A DNA stretch of 35,562 nucleotides from an uncultured Bacteroides sp. Lineage in GTDB: Bacteria > Bacillota > Clostridia > Lachnospirales > Lachnospiraceae. The stretch covers positions 1-35,562 of the forward strand of contig CAMBEF010000004.1 of the NCBI GenBank assembly GCA_945865495.1. Direction: 5' to 3'. Both the position numbers and the translations under genes were made by a program. Below the pieces are notes generated by a model. The model ran no database searches. It was not told the DNA's origin and saw only the letters and a list, made by a program, of their open reading frames with translations. Position 1 is the first letter of the stretch; each line of letters starts with the position of its first letter. Of this stretch, positions 22,825 through 32,367 are shown one piece after another.

Positions 22825-23919
22825 ATGGAGACATATGACATTAAGATTGCATACTCAAAGGGAAAGCTGGAAGAATCAGCAAGAACATTCAGAAGGTTAA
22901 GTGAATCATGTGCCGATTGCGAGATAGCCAATGAACTTTCGGTGATGGCGGAAGTGATTGAACACTGCCTCGATGCCGGAGAAGAGCTTAAGGAGCCGGC
23001 TCCGCAGGTAAGGGGGAGCATAGAAAAAAGGCTTGCAAGAAGAGGAATCCGTGTGAAGAATATGTGTGTTCTGGCAACCAATGACAGGCCGATAGAGATG
23101 ATAATGCAGGCAAGAACCGCAAGAAAAGGCAATATAAGTGCTAAAGAGATATGCAAATGTCTGGAGAATATTCTTGGAATTGATTTTGAACCTTCAGAGG
23201 TCAACAGACGGCTTGTCAATGAGACATATCATGATTATATATTTGTACAGAGTCCGAGGTATCAGACGATAGTCGGCAAATGTTTTGTTACTTCTGATAT
23301 TGATGGCGTATCAGGGGATAACTATTCGGTTGAATATCTTAGCAGTGGAAAACTTGCGGTTACGATTGCGGACGGAATGGGCAGCGGAGCAAGGGCAAGG
23401 AGTGAAAGCGGCGTTGTTATAGAACTGCTTGAGCAGAGCCTTGATGCGGGCTTTGATGCAAGGGCTGCAATAGAACTTATAAATGCTGCAATATCGGCAG
23501 GGAGGCGCGAATGCCATCCGGTGACTGTTGATAACTGTCTTATAGACAGATATTCGGGAATCGCGGAGTTTATAAAGCTTGGTGCAGCATCAACATTTAT
23601 AAGAAGAGACGGATGGGTTGAGATAATCCGTTCCACAACATTGCCTATCGGAGTGCTTGAAAGGATGGACTATGACGGAACGTCCAAAAAACTGTATGAC
23701 GGAGACTATATAATAATGGTGAGTGACGGGGTAATAGAGGCACTTGACGGAGATGACAAGGAAGAACAGATGGTAAGGATTATACAGAATATAGACGTGC
23801 GCGTGCCGGATGTGATTGCAAGTGACATAATAGAGGCGGCAACACAGGGAAAGACCGGGATAACGGATGATATGAGTGTGATAGTCACAGGGATATTTGA
23901 CACACAAATTAATCTGTAA
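22825..23919 (+). CDS. spoIIE: SpoIIE-type serine phosphatase lacking the membrane domain
   Basis: PP2C-like phosphatase that in B. subtilis dephosphorylates SpoIIAA to activate sigma-F in the forespore. Residues 1-140 match the cytoplasmic regulatory region that normally follows ten membrane helices (KLEESARTFRRLSESCADC). Residues about 150-364 form the phosphatase, with GDNYSVEYLSSGKLAVTIAD, DGMGSGARARSES, IIMVSDGVIEALDGDD and GITDDMSVIVTG, so the metal-binding aspartates are present. At 364 residues it is under half the usual 800, and no hydrophobic helix is found. ATG 22825 has TGGAG upstream. Synteny (divIC-spoIIE-tilS) and the Spo0A-type promoter support the identity. A soluble version could not be held at the septum in the usual way. 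Confidence 0.88.
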   Translation: METYDIKIAYSKGKLEESARTFRRLSESCADCEIANELSVMAEVIEHCLDAGEELKEPAPQVRGSIEKRLARRGIRVKNMCVLATNDRPIEMIMQARTARKGNISAKEICKCLENILGIDFEPSEVNRRLVNETYHDYIFVQSPRYQTIVGKCFVTSDIDGVSGDNYSVEYLSSGKLAVTIADGMGSGARARSESGVVIELLEQSLDAGFDARAAIELINAAISAGRRECHPVTVDNCLIDRYSGIAEFIKLGAASTFIRRDGWVEIIRSTTLPIGVLERMDYDGTSKKLYDGDYIIMVSDGVIEALDGDDKEEQMVRIIQNIDVRVPDVIASDIIEAATQGKTGITDDMSVIVTGIFDTQINL

Positions 23920-23945
23920 TAATATGTTGCAGTAATATGTTTCAG
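23920..23945 (+). repeat. 13-bp tandem repeat between spoIIE and tilS
   Basis: TAATATGTTGCAG (23920-23932) is followed directly by TAATATGTTTCAG (23933-23945), one mismatch. No function is evident. Confidence 0.75.
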
Positions 23946-23979
23946 TAAGTGTTAAGATGCAGCAATTAGGCACAGCAGA

Positions 23980-25536
23980 ATGGGGATTGACGTGGATTTT
24001 ACGGATAAAGTTTGCAGATACATAAAAGATAATAAGATGATTGGCGCAGGAGATTGTGTGGTCGTGGGACTGTCAGGCGGGGCTGATTCGGTGAGCCTGC
24101 TTATGGTGCTTGACAGCCTAAAGGAGCGGATGGCGTTTGAACTTAGGGCACTTCATGTTAATCATGGCATACGCGGTGAAGAGGCAATGCATGATGAGCT
24201 TTTTACGAAGGAACTCTGTGACAGGCTGGGAATCAGGCTTAAGACGGTTCACATAGATGTCCCGGCGCTTGTAAAAGAGACACATATGTCATCTGAGGAA
24301 GCGGGAAGGCATGCGCGTCAGGACGAATTTGCAAGGCTGTGTACCGAGATTGAAAAAGAGCAGACAGCAGGACAGCCGGTAGGACGGACAGGCAGACGTG
24401 TGGTAGTTGCGCTTGCACACCACATGGATGACCAGGCAGAGACGGTGCTTCATAATCTTGTGCGCGGAAGTGCGCTTAAGGGCCTTGCGGGAATGTCACC
24501 TGTGAATATTATGTATGGCAGCTGTGATGGCGTAAGAACAGGTTATACAATAATAAGACCGCTGCTTTGTGTGAGGCGTGCGGCAATAGAAGAGTGGCTT
24601 CACGAACATAATCAGGAATATTGCACGGACAGTACCAATCTTGGCAATGATTATACCAGAAACCGCCTGCGCAATACGATTATTCCAATGCTTAATGATA
24701 TGGTGAACGCCAATGCGGTCAGCAATATAGCGTCTGCGGCTGCATTTGCGAAAGAAGCACAGGATTATATAAACAGGCAGGCAGAAGCGGCGTTTGCCCT
24801 CTGCGCAGATGTGCGCGAGCGTGAGACTGTAATAGATGCAGTCAGGCTTTCACAATATGACAGGATTATAAGAAAATATGTAGTGCATATGGCTATAGCC
24901 GCAACAGCCAAGGCAGCCAAGGATATATGCGCGGTTCATGTCGAAAGTGTTGAAGCACTTATTGAGGCCGGAACCGGAAGCAGTGTGGATATTCCGTATG
25001 GACTTAAGGCAAGGCGCAGGTATTCCGAAATAGTCATTCAAAAAGCTGATATGAAGTGCAATAGGCAAAGCGGCGATGCGGATGAACATGATGGATGCTG
25101 GTACTCAAAAAGCGGATGGTATACGGCTGACCATATTAATTTGCAAAAAAATGCACATTCATTCCAACAAAATGACTATACGAAATTAATTGATTATGAT
25201 AAAATTAAATTTAATCTGCAATTAAGAACAAGACAGGAAGATGACTTTATCTGCGTGTATAGTGATGGACGGAGCAAGAAGCTCGGCAGGTTCATGATTG
25301 AGCAGAAGATACCTGCCGAATACAGAGACAGGGTCCTTGTTGTTGCAGATGGCAATGAGATCGTATGGATAGTCGGATTCAGAATGAGTGAGCGGTATAA
25401 GGCTCTGGATACGACAGTAAATACAGCAACGATAAGTGTTGAGAATGGATCAGGAGGAGACAATGGAGAAGATATCAGAATTAATCAGCCAGAAGGCAGT
25501 GGAGACAAGAATAGCAGAGATAGCAGAGCAGATTAA
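23980..25536 (+). CDS. tilS: tRNA(Ile)-lysidine synthase TilS
   Basis: Adds lysine to C34 of the CAU-anticodon tRNA-Ile, an essential ATP-dependent step. The PP-loop VVGLSGGADSVSLL (SGGADS at 32-37) and LHVNHGIRGEEA are present, then ALAHHMDDQAETVLHNLVRG, RPLLCVRRAAIEEWL and TDSTNLGNDYTRNRLRN. The C-terminal tRNA-binding domain is recognisable (GRSKKLGRFMIEQKIPAEYR, VWIVGFRMSERYK). A low-complexity linker lies near 350-390. The last 24 residues are read from the same DNA as the start of hpt. The start could also be GTG 23992, which has GGGG better placed. Confidence 0.95.
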   Translation: MGIDVDFTDKVCRYIKDNKMIGAGDCVVVGLSGGADSVSLLMVLDSLKERMAFELRALHVNHGIRGEEAMHDELFTKELCDRLGIRLKTVHIDVPALVKETHMSSEEAGRHARQDEFARLCTEIEKEQTAGQPVGRTGRRVVVALAHHMDDQAETVLHNLVRGSALKGLAGMSPVNIMYGSCDGVRTGYTIIRPLLCVRRAAIEEWLHEHNQEYCTDSTNLGNDYTRNRLRNTIIPMLNDMVNANAVSNIASAAAFAKEAQDYINRQAEAAFALCADVRERETVIDAVRLSQYDRIIRKYVVHMAIAATAKAAKDICAVHVESVEALIEAGTGSSVDIPYGLKARRRYSEIVIQKADMKCNRQSGDADEHDGCWYSKSGWYTADHINLQKNAHSFQQNDYTKLIDYDKIKFNLQLRTRQEDDFICVYSDGRSKKLGRFMIEQKIPAEYRDRVLVVADGNEIVWIVGFRMSERYKALDTTVNTATISVENGSGGDNGEDIRINQPEGSGDKNSRDSRAD

Positions 25537-25987
25537 TAAGGAATACGAAGGCCGTGACGTACACCTTATCTGTATACTTAAAGGCAGCCTTTTCTTCACA
25601 TGTGAGCTTGCCAAGAGACTTACGGTTCCGGTAACTATAGATTTTATTCAGGTCTCAAGCTATGGCTCAGGTACTGTATCAAGCGGCAATATTAAGATTA
25701 AAAAAGAGCTTGATGAGAGCATTGAAGGAAGAGATGTAATAGTAATTGAGGATATAATTGATTCGGGTAATACACTGTCTAAGCTCGTACCTTATCTTCA
25801 GGCAATGAAGCCGGCATCACTTAAGATCTGTACACTGCTTGATAAGCCGGACAGACGTGAGGCAGATGTAAAGGTTGATTATAACGGATTTGAGATACCT
25901 GATAAGTTCGTAATAGGATATGGTCTTGACTATGACCAGAGATATAGAAATCTTCCATATATAGGCGTAATAGAGTTCGTTGATTAA
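25463..25987 (+). CDS. hpt: Hypoxanthine phosphoribosyltransferase
   Basis: Purine salvage enzyme of 174 residues converting hypoxanthine or guanine plus PRPP to IMP or GMP. The PRPP site VIVIEDIIDSGNTLSKL is complete, with LICILKGSLFFTCELAKRL and DFIQVSSYGSGTVSSG forming the flexible loop and YGLDYDQRYRNLPYIGV at the C-terminus. ATG 25463 has AGGAGGAG ideally placed; the frame opens earlier (25436) inside tilS without a site. The gene lies between tilS and ftsH as in B. subtilis and overlaps tilS by 74 bp. Confidence 0.96.
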   Translation: MEKISELISQKAVETRIAEIAEQINKEYEGRDVHLICILKGSLFFTCELAKRLTVPVTIDFIQVSSYGSGTVSSGNIKIKKELDESIEGRDVIVIEDIIDSGNTLSKLVPYLQAMKPASLKICTLLDKPDRREADVKVDYNGFEIPDKFVIGYGLDYDQRYRNLPYIGVIEFVD

Positions 25988-26027
25988 GATATGCCGTATA
26001 TAGGAATGTCAGATAGAGGAGAATCAG

Positions 26028-27848
26028 ATGAACAATAACAGATTTAATGGCATGTGGCTGTATCTTGTGATACTGCTTATAGCAGCATGCGCGGTATTCT
26101 CATTACACGGGACAAGGTCGGATGAGCGTACACAGTATTCATATCAGCAGCTGACGGAGGATATTGCGGATAATAATATCAGCAATATAGTTATTCAGCA
26201 GAATGAGCAGGTCCCTACGGGAAAGCTTACGGTAACCCTTAAGTCATCATCAGACGGTGCTGACAGGGTTATGTATGTGTCAGATGTCAACGCAATACAG
26301 GAGTTACTTAATTCTAATGATATTAATTATCAGATGAGGGACGTTAAGGTTGAGAACTCATGGCTTTCAATTCTTCTTCCATGTGCAATGTCACTGATTG
26401 TAGTGATATTCCTGTTCTTTATGATGACAAGACAGGCATCCGGCGGAAGTAATGCCAAGATGATGAATTTTGGAAAAAGCCGTGCCAAGATGATTATTAA
26501 TCCGGATAAGCTTGTTAAGTTCAGTGATGTTGCGGGACTTGATGAGGAGAAGGAAGAACTGGAAGAGATAGTAGATTTCCTTAAGGATCCGCAGAAGTAT
26601 ACTAATCTTGGAGCAAGAATACCTAAGGGCGTAATACTTACGGGTGCTCCCGGTACAGGTAAGACAATGCTTGCCAAGGCAGTAGCGGGAGAGGCGGGAG
26701 TTCCGTTCTTCAGTATATCCGGTTCTGATTTTGTTGAGATGTTTGTCGGTGTAGGCGCATCAAGAGTCAGGGATCTCTTTGAAGATGCCAAGCATAACGC
26801 TCCGTGTATAGTATTTATCGATGAGATAGATGCAGTCGCAAGAAGGCGTGGAACCGGAATGGGCGGCGGACACGATGAGAGAGAGCAGACACTCAACCAG
26901 ATGCTTGTTGAGATGGACGGATTCGGTGTTAATGAAGGCATTATCGTAATGGCAGCAACTAACCGTGTTGATATCCTTGATCCCGCAATCCTGCGTCCGG
27001 GACGCTTTGACCGTAAGATTGTTGTGGGAAGACCTGATGTTAAGGGCAGACTTGAGATACTTAAGGTTCATGCACGTAAGAAGCCGCTGGGAGATGATGT
27101 TGATCTTGACAGCCTTTCGAGAACAACAGCAGGCTTTACCGGAGCAGATCTGGAGAATCTTCTTAACGAGGCTGCAATATATGCGGCTAAGAACGGCCGC
27201 AGATATATAAGCAATTCGGATGTTAATTATGCATTTGTCAAGGTTGGTATCGGCGTTGAGAAGAAGAGTAGAATAATATCGGAAAAAGAGAAGAAGATTA
27301 CGGCTTACCATGAGGCCGGTCATGCAATCCTGTTCCATGTTCTGCCGGATGTCGGCCCGGTTCATACAATATCAATCATTCCTACGGGGCTTGGGGCAGC
27401 AGGATACACAATGCCGCTTCCTGAAAAAGATGAGATGTTCAATACTAAGGGCAAGATGATTCAGAATATAATCGTAAGCCTTGGCGGACGTGTAGCTGAG
27501 GAGCTTGTGTTTGATGACATCACAACCGGCGCTTCACAGGATATTAAGCAGGCAACACAGACCGCACGTTCAATGGTAACCAAGTATGGATTCTCCAAGG
27601 AGCTTGGACTTATCAATTATGATGATGACAGTGATGAGGTATTCATCGGAAGAGACCTTGCACATGCAAGACCTTACAGTGAGGCGGTAGCAGGCAAGAT
27701 TGATGATGAGATCAAGGAGATAATAGACGACTGCTATAAGCAGGCATCGGATATAATTGCAAAGCACCGCGATGTTCTTGACAGATGTGCGGAGCTTCTG
27801 ATAGAAAAAGAAAAAGTTACAAGAGAAGAATTTGAGGCGCTGTTTTAA
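26028..27848 (+). CDS. ftsH: ATP-dependent zinc metalloprotease FtsH
   Basis: Membrane-anchored AAA protease of 606 residues that degrades misfolded membrane and regulatory proteins. Two membrane helices (about 9-27 and 112-132) flank an extracellular domain. The AAA module shows Walker A GAPGTGKT (206-213), Walker [15 protein letters not shown], the pore loop MFVGVGASR and arginine fingers in ILRPGRFDR. The zinc site HEAGH is at 428-432, with a downstream acidic ligand in the helix around [21 protein letters not shown] precedes the ATG. Operon partner of hpt; its terminator may be the hairpin at 28054-28084. Confidence 0.97.
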   Translation: MNNNRFNGMWLYLVILLIAACAVFSLHGTRSDERTQYSYQQLTEDIADNNISNIVIQQNEQVPTGKLTVTLKSSSDGADRVMYVSDVNAIQELLNSNDINYQMRDVKVENSWLSILLPCAMSLIVVIFLFFMMTRQASGGSNAKMMNFGKSRAKMIINPDKLVKFSDVAGLDEEKEELEEIVDFLKDPQKYTNLGARIPKGVILTGAPGTGKTMLAKAVAGEAGVPFFSISGSDFVEMFVGVGASRVRDLFEDAKHNAPCIVFIDEIDAVARRRGTGMGGGHDEREQTLNQMLVEMDGFGVNEGIIVMAATNRVDILDPAILRPGRFDRKIVVGRPDVKGRLEILKVHARKKPLGDDVDLDSLSRTTAGFTGADLENLLNEAAIYAAKNGRRYISNSDVNYAFVKVGIGVEKKSRIISEKEKKITAYHEAGHAILFHVLPDVGPVHTISIIPTGLGAAGYTMPLPEKDEMFNTKGKMIQNIIVSLGGRVAEELVFDDITTGASQDIKQATQTARSMVTKYGFSKELGLINYDDDSDEVFIGRDLAHARPYSEAVAGKIDDEIKEIIDDCYKQASDIIAKHRDVLDRCAELLIEKEKVTREEFEALF

Positions 27849-27908
27849 TATAAAAATGTATTGGCAGGCATTGTAACAGGTCATATGTATTTGAGTGTAT
27901 ACAACAAA

Positions 27909-28086
27909 TTCGACATTTTGCACAAAAAAATATGTCAAATTTTGTTACATTTGTGACCACTTACAGTAGACGCGATGCTATAATAAATATTGTAAAAACC
28001 CCCCAATACATTATTTATATATTACACCCCATAATAAGTGAAATACCTTCTCCAAAAAGGACAGCCTGCAACGCTGTCCTTTTTGC
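27909..28086 (+). ncRNA. Candidate short RNA unit downstream of ftsH
   Basis: The 340-bp gap between ftsH and the GH13 gene holds a possible self-contained unit: a perfect 0A-box sequence TTCGACA (27909-27915), a near one TGTCAAA (27933-27939), TTGTGA (27951-27956), a 22-bp spacer, TATAAT (27979-27984), and a strong terminator at 28054-28084. A transcript of about 95 nt with a C-rich 5' part would result. It has no start codon with a ribosome site. Alternatively the terminator merely ends the ftsH mRNA and the -10 box is fortuitous in AT-rich DNA. Confidence 0.35.
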
Positions 28087-28090
28087 ATGT
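28054..28090 (+). terminator. Strong rho-independent terminator
   Basis: AAAAAGGACAGC (28054-28065) pairs perfectly over 12 bp with GCTGTCCTTTTT (28073-28084), with a 7-nt loop; further T-rich sequence follows. It ends either the ftsH operon or the short RNA unit and isolates the GH13 gene. Confidence 0.92.
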
Positions 28091-28114
28091 CTTTTTTTAC
28101 AAGTTACTTTTTCC

Positions 28115-28143
28115 TTGAATTATCCCCCGTTTCGTTATAAAAT
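28115..28143 (+). promoter_or_regulatory. Sigma-A-type promoter of the GH13 gene
   Basis: TTGAAT (28115-28120), 17 bp, TAAAAT (28138-28143), located after the terminator and 45 bp before the start codon. Confidence 0.5.
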
Positions 28144-28188
28144 TAATCTGTATATGTTGTAGTTTTGGAAGGAGAGCGGTCCCGATCT

Positions 28189-30303
28189 ATGCGAATTACT
28201 AAGAATTTTGATGGCATGACGGTTTGTGAGAAGAGGCTTAATTATCTCATGAATGTTAAGCCTGTACTTAATATACATGCCATATTCAGTGATGCAGGTC
28301 CGGAATACAGAATTCCACCAGAGCCTGATAAGGATGAGAATGTGAAGCTTAGGCTTAGAACAGCAAGATACAACATCGACGAAGCCTGCGTTGTGGTTAA
28401 CAATAACAGAATTGCCATGCACAGGGCATTTTCTAATGAGCTGTTTGACTTCTATGAGGCAGAGATTAATGTCGGAAGTGAGAAGCTTTATTATTACTAT
28501 GAAGTACGCGTTGGAAAGGTTGTATGTTATTATAACCAGATTGGCGTTATGAGAGATCTTAACCCATTCTACAATTTTCAGATAATGCCGGGCTTTAAGA
28601 CCCCACAGTGGGCCAAGGGAGCTGTCATGTATCAGATTTTTGTTGATCGTTTTTGTAATGGGGATAAGACCAATGATGTGCTTACTAATGAATATGCATA
28701 TATCGGTCAGCATGTTGAACGTGTAGAGGAATGGGATTCAAGACCTAATGAGATGGATGTGCGCCGCTTCTATGGCGGTGATCTTCAGGGTGTTATGGAT
28801 AAGCTTGATTATCTTCAGAATCTCGGTGTTGACGTAATATATTTTAATCCATTATTTGTATCACCGTCTAATCACAAGTATGATATTCAGGACTATGATT
28901 ATATAGACCCACATATCGGTAAGATTACAGATGATGGCGGAAGTCTGCTTGGCGAGGGGGATAATGACAATACAAAGGCTTCAAGATATATAAAGAGAGT
29001 TACGGGAAAGAACAATCTCGAAGCAAGCAATGAGTTCTTTGCGCAGCTTGTGAGTGAAGCGCACAGAAGGAACATGAAGGTCATTATTGACGGAGTTTTC
29101 AATCATTGCGGTTCGTTCAACAAATGGCTTGACAGAGAACATATATATTATGCATCAGATGAGAATTATGAGAAGGGGGCATATGTAGACCACAACAGCC
29201 CTTACCATGATTTCTTCAAATTCTACGGAGATACATGGCCTGATAATAATTCATATGACAGCTGGTGGGGCAATGATACGCTTCCGAAGCTTAATTATCA
29301 GGGTTCACCAAAACTTGAAGAATATATACTGAGAATAGCAGCTAAGTGGGTATCGGCACCGTATAATGTCGACGGCTGGAGACTTGATGTGGCGGCAGAC
29401 CTTGGATATGGTACGGAGTATAACCATGAGTTCTGGCGCAAGTTCCGTAATGTCGTGAAGAAAGCTAACCCGGATGCGCTTATTCTTGCTGAGAATTATG
29501 GAGATTCGTATGACTGGCTGCAGGGTGACCAGTGGGATACCATAATGAATTACGATGCATTTATGGAACCTGTTACATGGTTCCTTACAGGAATGCAGAA
29601 GCACAGCGATGAATTCAGGCAGGATATGCTTGGTAATGTAGATAATTTCTTTGGTGTAATGAATCACAATATGGCAAGAATGGGAGGACAGGCAGTTGGC
29701 ATTGCCATGAATGAACTGTCTAACCACGACCATTCAAGATTTCTTACAAGAACAAACAGGACTGTCGGAAGGCTTGCATCAAAAGGTTCAGATGCTGCAT
29801 CCCAGGGCATCAATAAAGCCGTATTTATGGAGGGAGTAGTTATCCAGATGACATGGCCGGGCGCGCCGACGATATATTATGGTGACGAAGCCGGTGTGTG
29901 TGGATGGACTGATCCTGATAACAGAAGGACATATCCGTGGGGACATGAAGATAAGGAACTTATAGCATTTCACAAGGATATAATAGCTGTACACAAATCA
30001 AGTCCTGCGCTTATGCACGGGTCATATAAGATGCTTGTGGCAGAACATAATCTTATATGCTACGGAAGATTCTGTGGAGATGATGCGGTTATCGTTGTCA
30101 TTAACAACAGTGATGATGAGAGACGCGTGAATATACCGGCATGGCAGACTGGACTTACTTCACAGGATGATGTGGAGCAGGTGCTTGTGACGTACGATGG
30201 CGGATATAGCACGGAACGTCTTGGATACAGTGTACCGGGGGGATATCTGGATCTGGGATTAAGAAGAAAATCTGCGGTAATACTAAGAAAGATACATTAT
30301 TAG
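28189..30303 (+). CDS. GH13 alpha-amylase-family enzyme (maltodextrinase/neopullulanase-like)
   Basis: Intracellular glycoside hydrolase of 704 residues with no signal peptide, expected to cut alpha-1,4 (and perhaps alpha-1,6) glucans taken up as maltodextrins. An N-terminal beta domain (1-130) precedes the catalytic barrel. Conserved regions: DGVFNHCG (I), DGWRLDVAADL with the nucleophile Asp (II), LILAENYGD with the acid/base Glu (III) and LSNHDHSRF with the third Asp (IV). AMYQIFVDRF-type start of the barrel (VMYQIFVDRFCNGD) and YFNPLFVSPSNHKYD suit the neopullulanase/cyclomaltodextrinase group. A C-terminal beta domain ends the protein. ATG 28189 is preferred, although GGAAGGAG is some 14 bp upstream; TTG 28165 would overlap that site. 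Confidence 0.9.
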   Translation: MRITKNFDGMTVCEKRLNYLMNVKPVLNIHAIFSDAGPEYRIPPEPDKDENVKLRLRTARYNIDEACVVVNNNRIAMHRAFSNELFDFYEAEINVGSEKLYYYYEVRVGKVVCYYNQIGVMRDLNPFYNFQIMPGFKTPQWAKGAVMYQIFVDRFCNGDKTNDVLTNEYAYIGQHVERVEEWDSRPNEMDVRRFYGGDLQGVMDKLDYLQNLGVDVIYFNPLFVSPSNHKYDIQDYDYIDPHIGKITDDGGSLLGEGDNDNTKASRYIKRVTGKNNLEASNEFFAQLVSEAHRRNMKVIIDGVFNHCGSFNKWLDREHIYYASDENYEKGAYVDHNSPYHDFFKFYGDTWPDNNSYDSWWGNDTLPKLNYQGSPKLEEYILRIAAKWVSAPYNVDGWRLDVAADLGYGTEYNHEFWRKFRNVVKKANPDALILAENYGDSYDWLQGDQWDTIMNYDAFMEPVTWFLTGMQKHSDEFRQDMLGNVDNFFGVMNHNMARMGGQAVGIAMNELSNHDHSRFLTRTNRTVGRLASKGSDAASQGINKAVFMEGVVIQMTWPGAPTIYYGDEAGVCGWTDPDNRRTYPWGHEDKELIAFHKDIIAVHKSSPALMHGSYKMLVAEHNLICYGRFCGDDAVIVVINNSDDERRVNIPAWQTGLTSQDDVEQVLVTYDGGYSTERLGYSVPGGYLDLGLRRKSAVILRKIHY

Positions 30304-30315
30304 ATTGGAGAATAT

Positions 30316-31581
30316 ATGGATAAGAGAGATAACGAATTAAATAATATACAGAATTCACAGGAAGGTCAGGAGAGCAGGCCTAAGGCTGATGGAATGAGTG
30401 AGCCGAGAAGACTTGCTAAGTCAGTTCCACCTTCATCGGGTACACCGAGACGTCCGCGCCAGCAGGGACAGCAGGCAAAGCAGGGAACAGGAAGTACATC
30501 TTCAGGTGCAGCGAGACGTCCACGCCCACAGGGACAGCAGAGTGGAGAGAGAAGTACTGCCGGACAGGGAAGAAGCCCGCAGAGGCAGTCAAGACCGGGC
30601 CAGAGCAGGCCGGACGTAAGACAGGAACAGAACAGACCGAGAAGAATGCCTAATCCTGATGCACAGGCAAAGAAAGCCGAAGGACGCAGATATATACCTC
30701 TTGATGAGGCGGATGACAGCCGTTTTACCGACATTAAGCTGAATAAGAAGATGCGTACATGGAACAAATATAAGAACTATATATTCGGCGGTATTGCGAT
30801 TATAGTTCTTGTGGTAATAGTGGCATTCAGTGTCCGTTCATGTGCCAATGATAAGAAGCAGGAGGAAGAGTCACTCTATTCAAAGCCTTCAATGGGACCG
30901 CTTCAGGTAACGCAGGGGGCTGATACCCAGACCCAGACACAGGCATCAACAGAAGTGCAGACAACAACACAGGCAGCTACACAGGCAGCGGGAGGAGTTG
31001 TATCCACTACTAAGACAGCTGCGGCTGAGGACTTTACAAGTGAAGCATCTTACAGCAAGAGTGTATTTATCGGTGATACGATTGTATCGGGAATGGAATA
31101 CTATAAGTATCTGGGCTCAGATAAGATAATAGCTGATACTAACCTTACTGCATCAAAAGCAGCGGATAAGGTGAGCCAGCTTGCATCATCTAATCCTGAG
31201 AAGGTATATATCATGCTTGGACTTAATGACCTTAACTACAACTCCAAGACGGTAGATTCGATTGCACAGGATTTTGCAAGCCTTATTACACAGATTAAGC
31301 AGACTGTTCCGGCAGCAAAGATATATCTTGTTTCTGTAACGCCTATAACAAAGGCATGTGAGAGCAAAAGCAACATCTACATTACAATGAGTAATGTAGA
31401 GGCACTTAATACAAAGTTAAAAGAGATTGCAGCAACATCAGGGGCAACATTTACAGATATTAATTCTGCATTCCAGGATTCTTCAGGATATCTTAATTCA
31501 GCAGTTACAGGCAATGGATATAACCTTAAGAATGAGTATTACGGATTCCTTCTGAATACGCTTGCAGAGATGACTAAGTAA
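30316..31581 (+). CDS. Membrane-anchored SGNH-fold protein with degenerate active site
   Basis: A 421-residue single-pass protein. Residues 1-150 are disordered and rich in Arg, Pro, Gln and Gly with repeats (RRPRQQGQQ, RRPRPQGQQ), predicted to be cytoplasmic. One membrane helix lies at about 155-173 (FGGIAIIVLVVIVAF). A Gln/Thr-rich linker follows, then an extracellular SGNH/GDSL-like domain from about 245. Block I reads FIGDTIVSG with Thr255 where the catalytic Ser should be. Block III GLND (Asn304) is kept. The C-terminal Asp-x-x-His block is not seen: the region reads TGNGYNLKNEYYG. It probably binds rather than hydrolyses cell-wall or glycan esters. It follows the GH13 gene by 12 bp and precedes trmD. 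Confidence 0.75.
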   Translation: MDKRDNELNNIQNSQEGQESRPKADGMSEPRRLAKSVPPSSGTPRRPRQQGQQAKQGTGSTSSGAARRPRPQGQQSGERSTAGQGRSPQRQSRPGQSRPDVRQEQNRPRRMPNPDAQAKKAEGRRYIPLDEADDSRFTDIKLNKKMRTWNKYKNYIFGGIAIIVLVVIVAFSVRSCANDKKQEEESLYSKPSMGPLQVTQGADTQTQTQASTEVQTTTQAATQAAGGVVSTTKTAAAEDFTSEASYSKSVFIGDTIVSGMEYYKYLGSDKIIADTNLTASKAADKVSQLASSNPEKVYIMLGLNDLNYNSKTVDSIAQDFASLITQIKQTVPAAKIYLVSVTPITKACESKSNIYITMSNVEALNTKLKEIAATSGATFTDINSAFQDSSGYLNSAVTGNGYNLKNEYYGFLLNTLAEMTK

Positions 31582-31597
31582 GAGCGGAGCGCAAAGG

Positions 31598-32341
31598 ATG
31601 AATTTTCATGTATTAACATTGTTTCCACAGATGATACTTGACGGGATGAATACAAGTATTATGGGAAGGGCAATCAGCAAAGGAAAGCTTTCAGTTGATG
31701 CTGTGAATATCAGGGATTTTTCAACTAATAAGCATATGAAGGTTGATGACTACACATATGGAGGCGGGGCAGGAATGCTTATGCAGGCTGCTCCGGTATG
31801 TGCGGCATATCGTTCAGTTGAAGAACGCATAGGAAGTAAGCCGAGGGTTGTGTATCTTACACCGCAGGGCCGGGTGTTTAACCAGCAGATGGCATGGGAA
31901 CTTGCCCAGGAGGACGAACTTGTATTTCTGTGCGGACATTATGAAGGTATTGACGAGAGAGCACTTGAGATGATAGTTACGGATTATGTATCTATAGGTG
32001 ACTATGTTCTCACAGGCGGTGAGCTTCCGGCGATGGTTGTTATGGATGCCGTGGCGAGACTTGTGCCGGGCGTGCTTAATAACGATGAGTCAGCTCAGTT
32101 TGAAAGCTTCCACGACAATCTGCTTGAGTATCCGCAATATACACGACCTGAGGAATTCGAGGGCAGGAAAGTTCCGCCGGTTCTTCTGTGCGGTGACCAT
32201 GCTAAGGTTGAAGCATGGAGACTTGAACAGTCAATTGAGAGAACTAAAAAGTTCAGACCGGATCTGTACGAAAAGTACAGGCAGGAGCATCCGGAAGACA
32301 CAGGAGTTAAGAAAAAGAGACGTAAAAACAGCCAGTCATAA
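31598..32341 (+). CDS. trmD: tRNA (guanine37-N1)-methyltransferase TrmD
   Basis: Essential SpoUT-type methylase that makes m1G37 in tRNAs reading CNN codons, preventing frameshifts. The N-terminus NFHVLTLFPQMILDGMNTSI, VDDYTYGGGAGMLMQ, and the SAM trefoil knot FLCGHYEGIDERALE and SIGDYVLTGGELPA are all present. Length of 247 residues is usual. The customary neighbours rimM, rpsP and rplS are missing; here trmD sits between the SGNH-like gene (16 bp) and the GGDEF gene (26 bp), apparently in one transcript. The AGCGCAAAGGATG context gives AAAGG right before the ATG. Confidence 0.96.
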   Translation: MNFHVLTLFPQMILDGMNTSIMGRAISKGKLSVDAVNIRDFSTNKHMKVDDYTYGGGAGMLMQAAPVCAAYRSVEERIGSKPRVVYLTPQGRVFNQQMAWELAQEDELVFLCGHYEGIDERALEMIVTDYVSIGDYVLTGGELPAMVVMDAVARLVPGVLNNDESAQFESFHDNLLEYPQYTRPEEFEGRKVPPVLLCGDHAKVEAWRLEQSIERTKKFRPDLYEKYRQEHPEDTGVKKKRRKNSQS

Positions 32342-32367
32342 GCTGATGCACAGGAATGGAGAATGGT

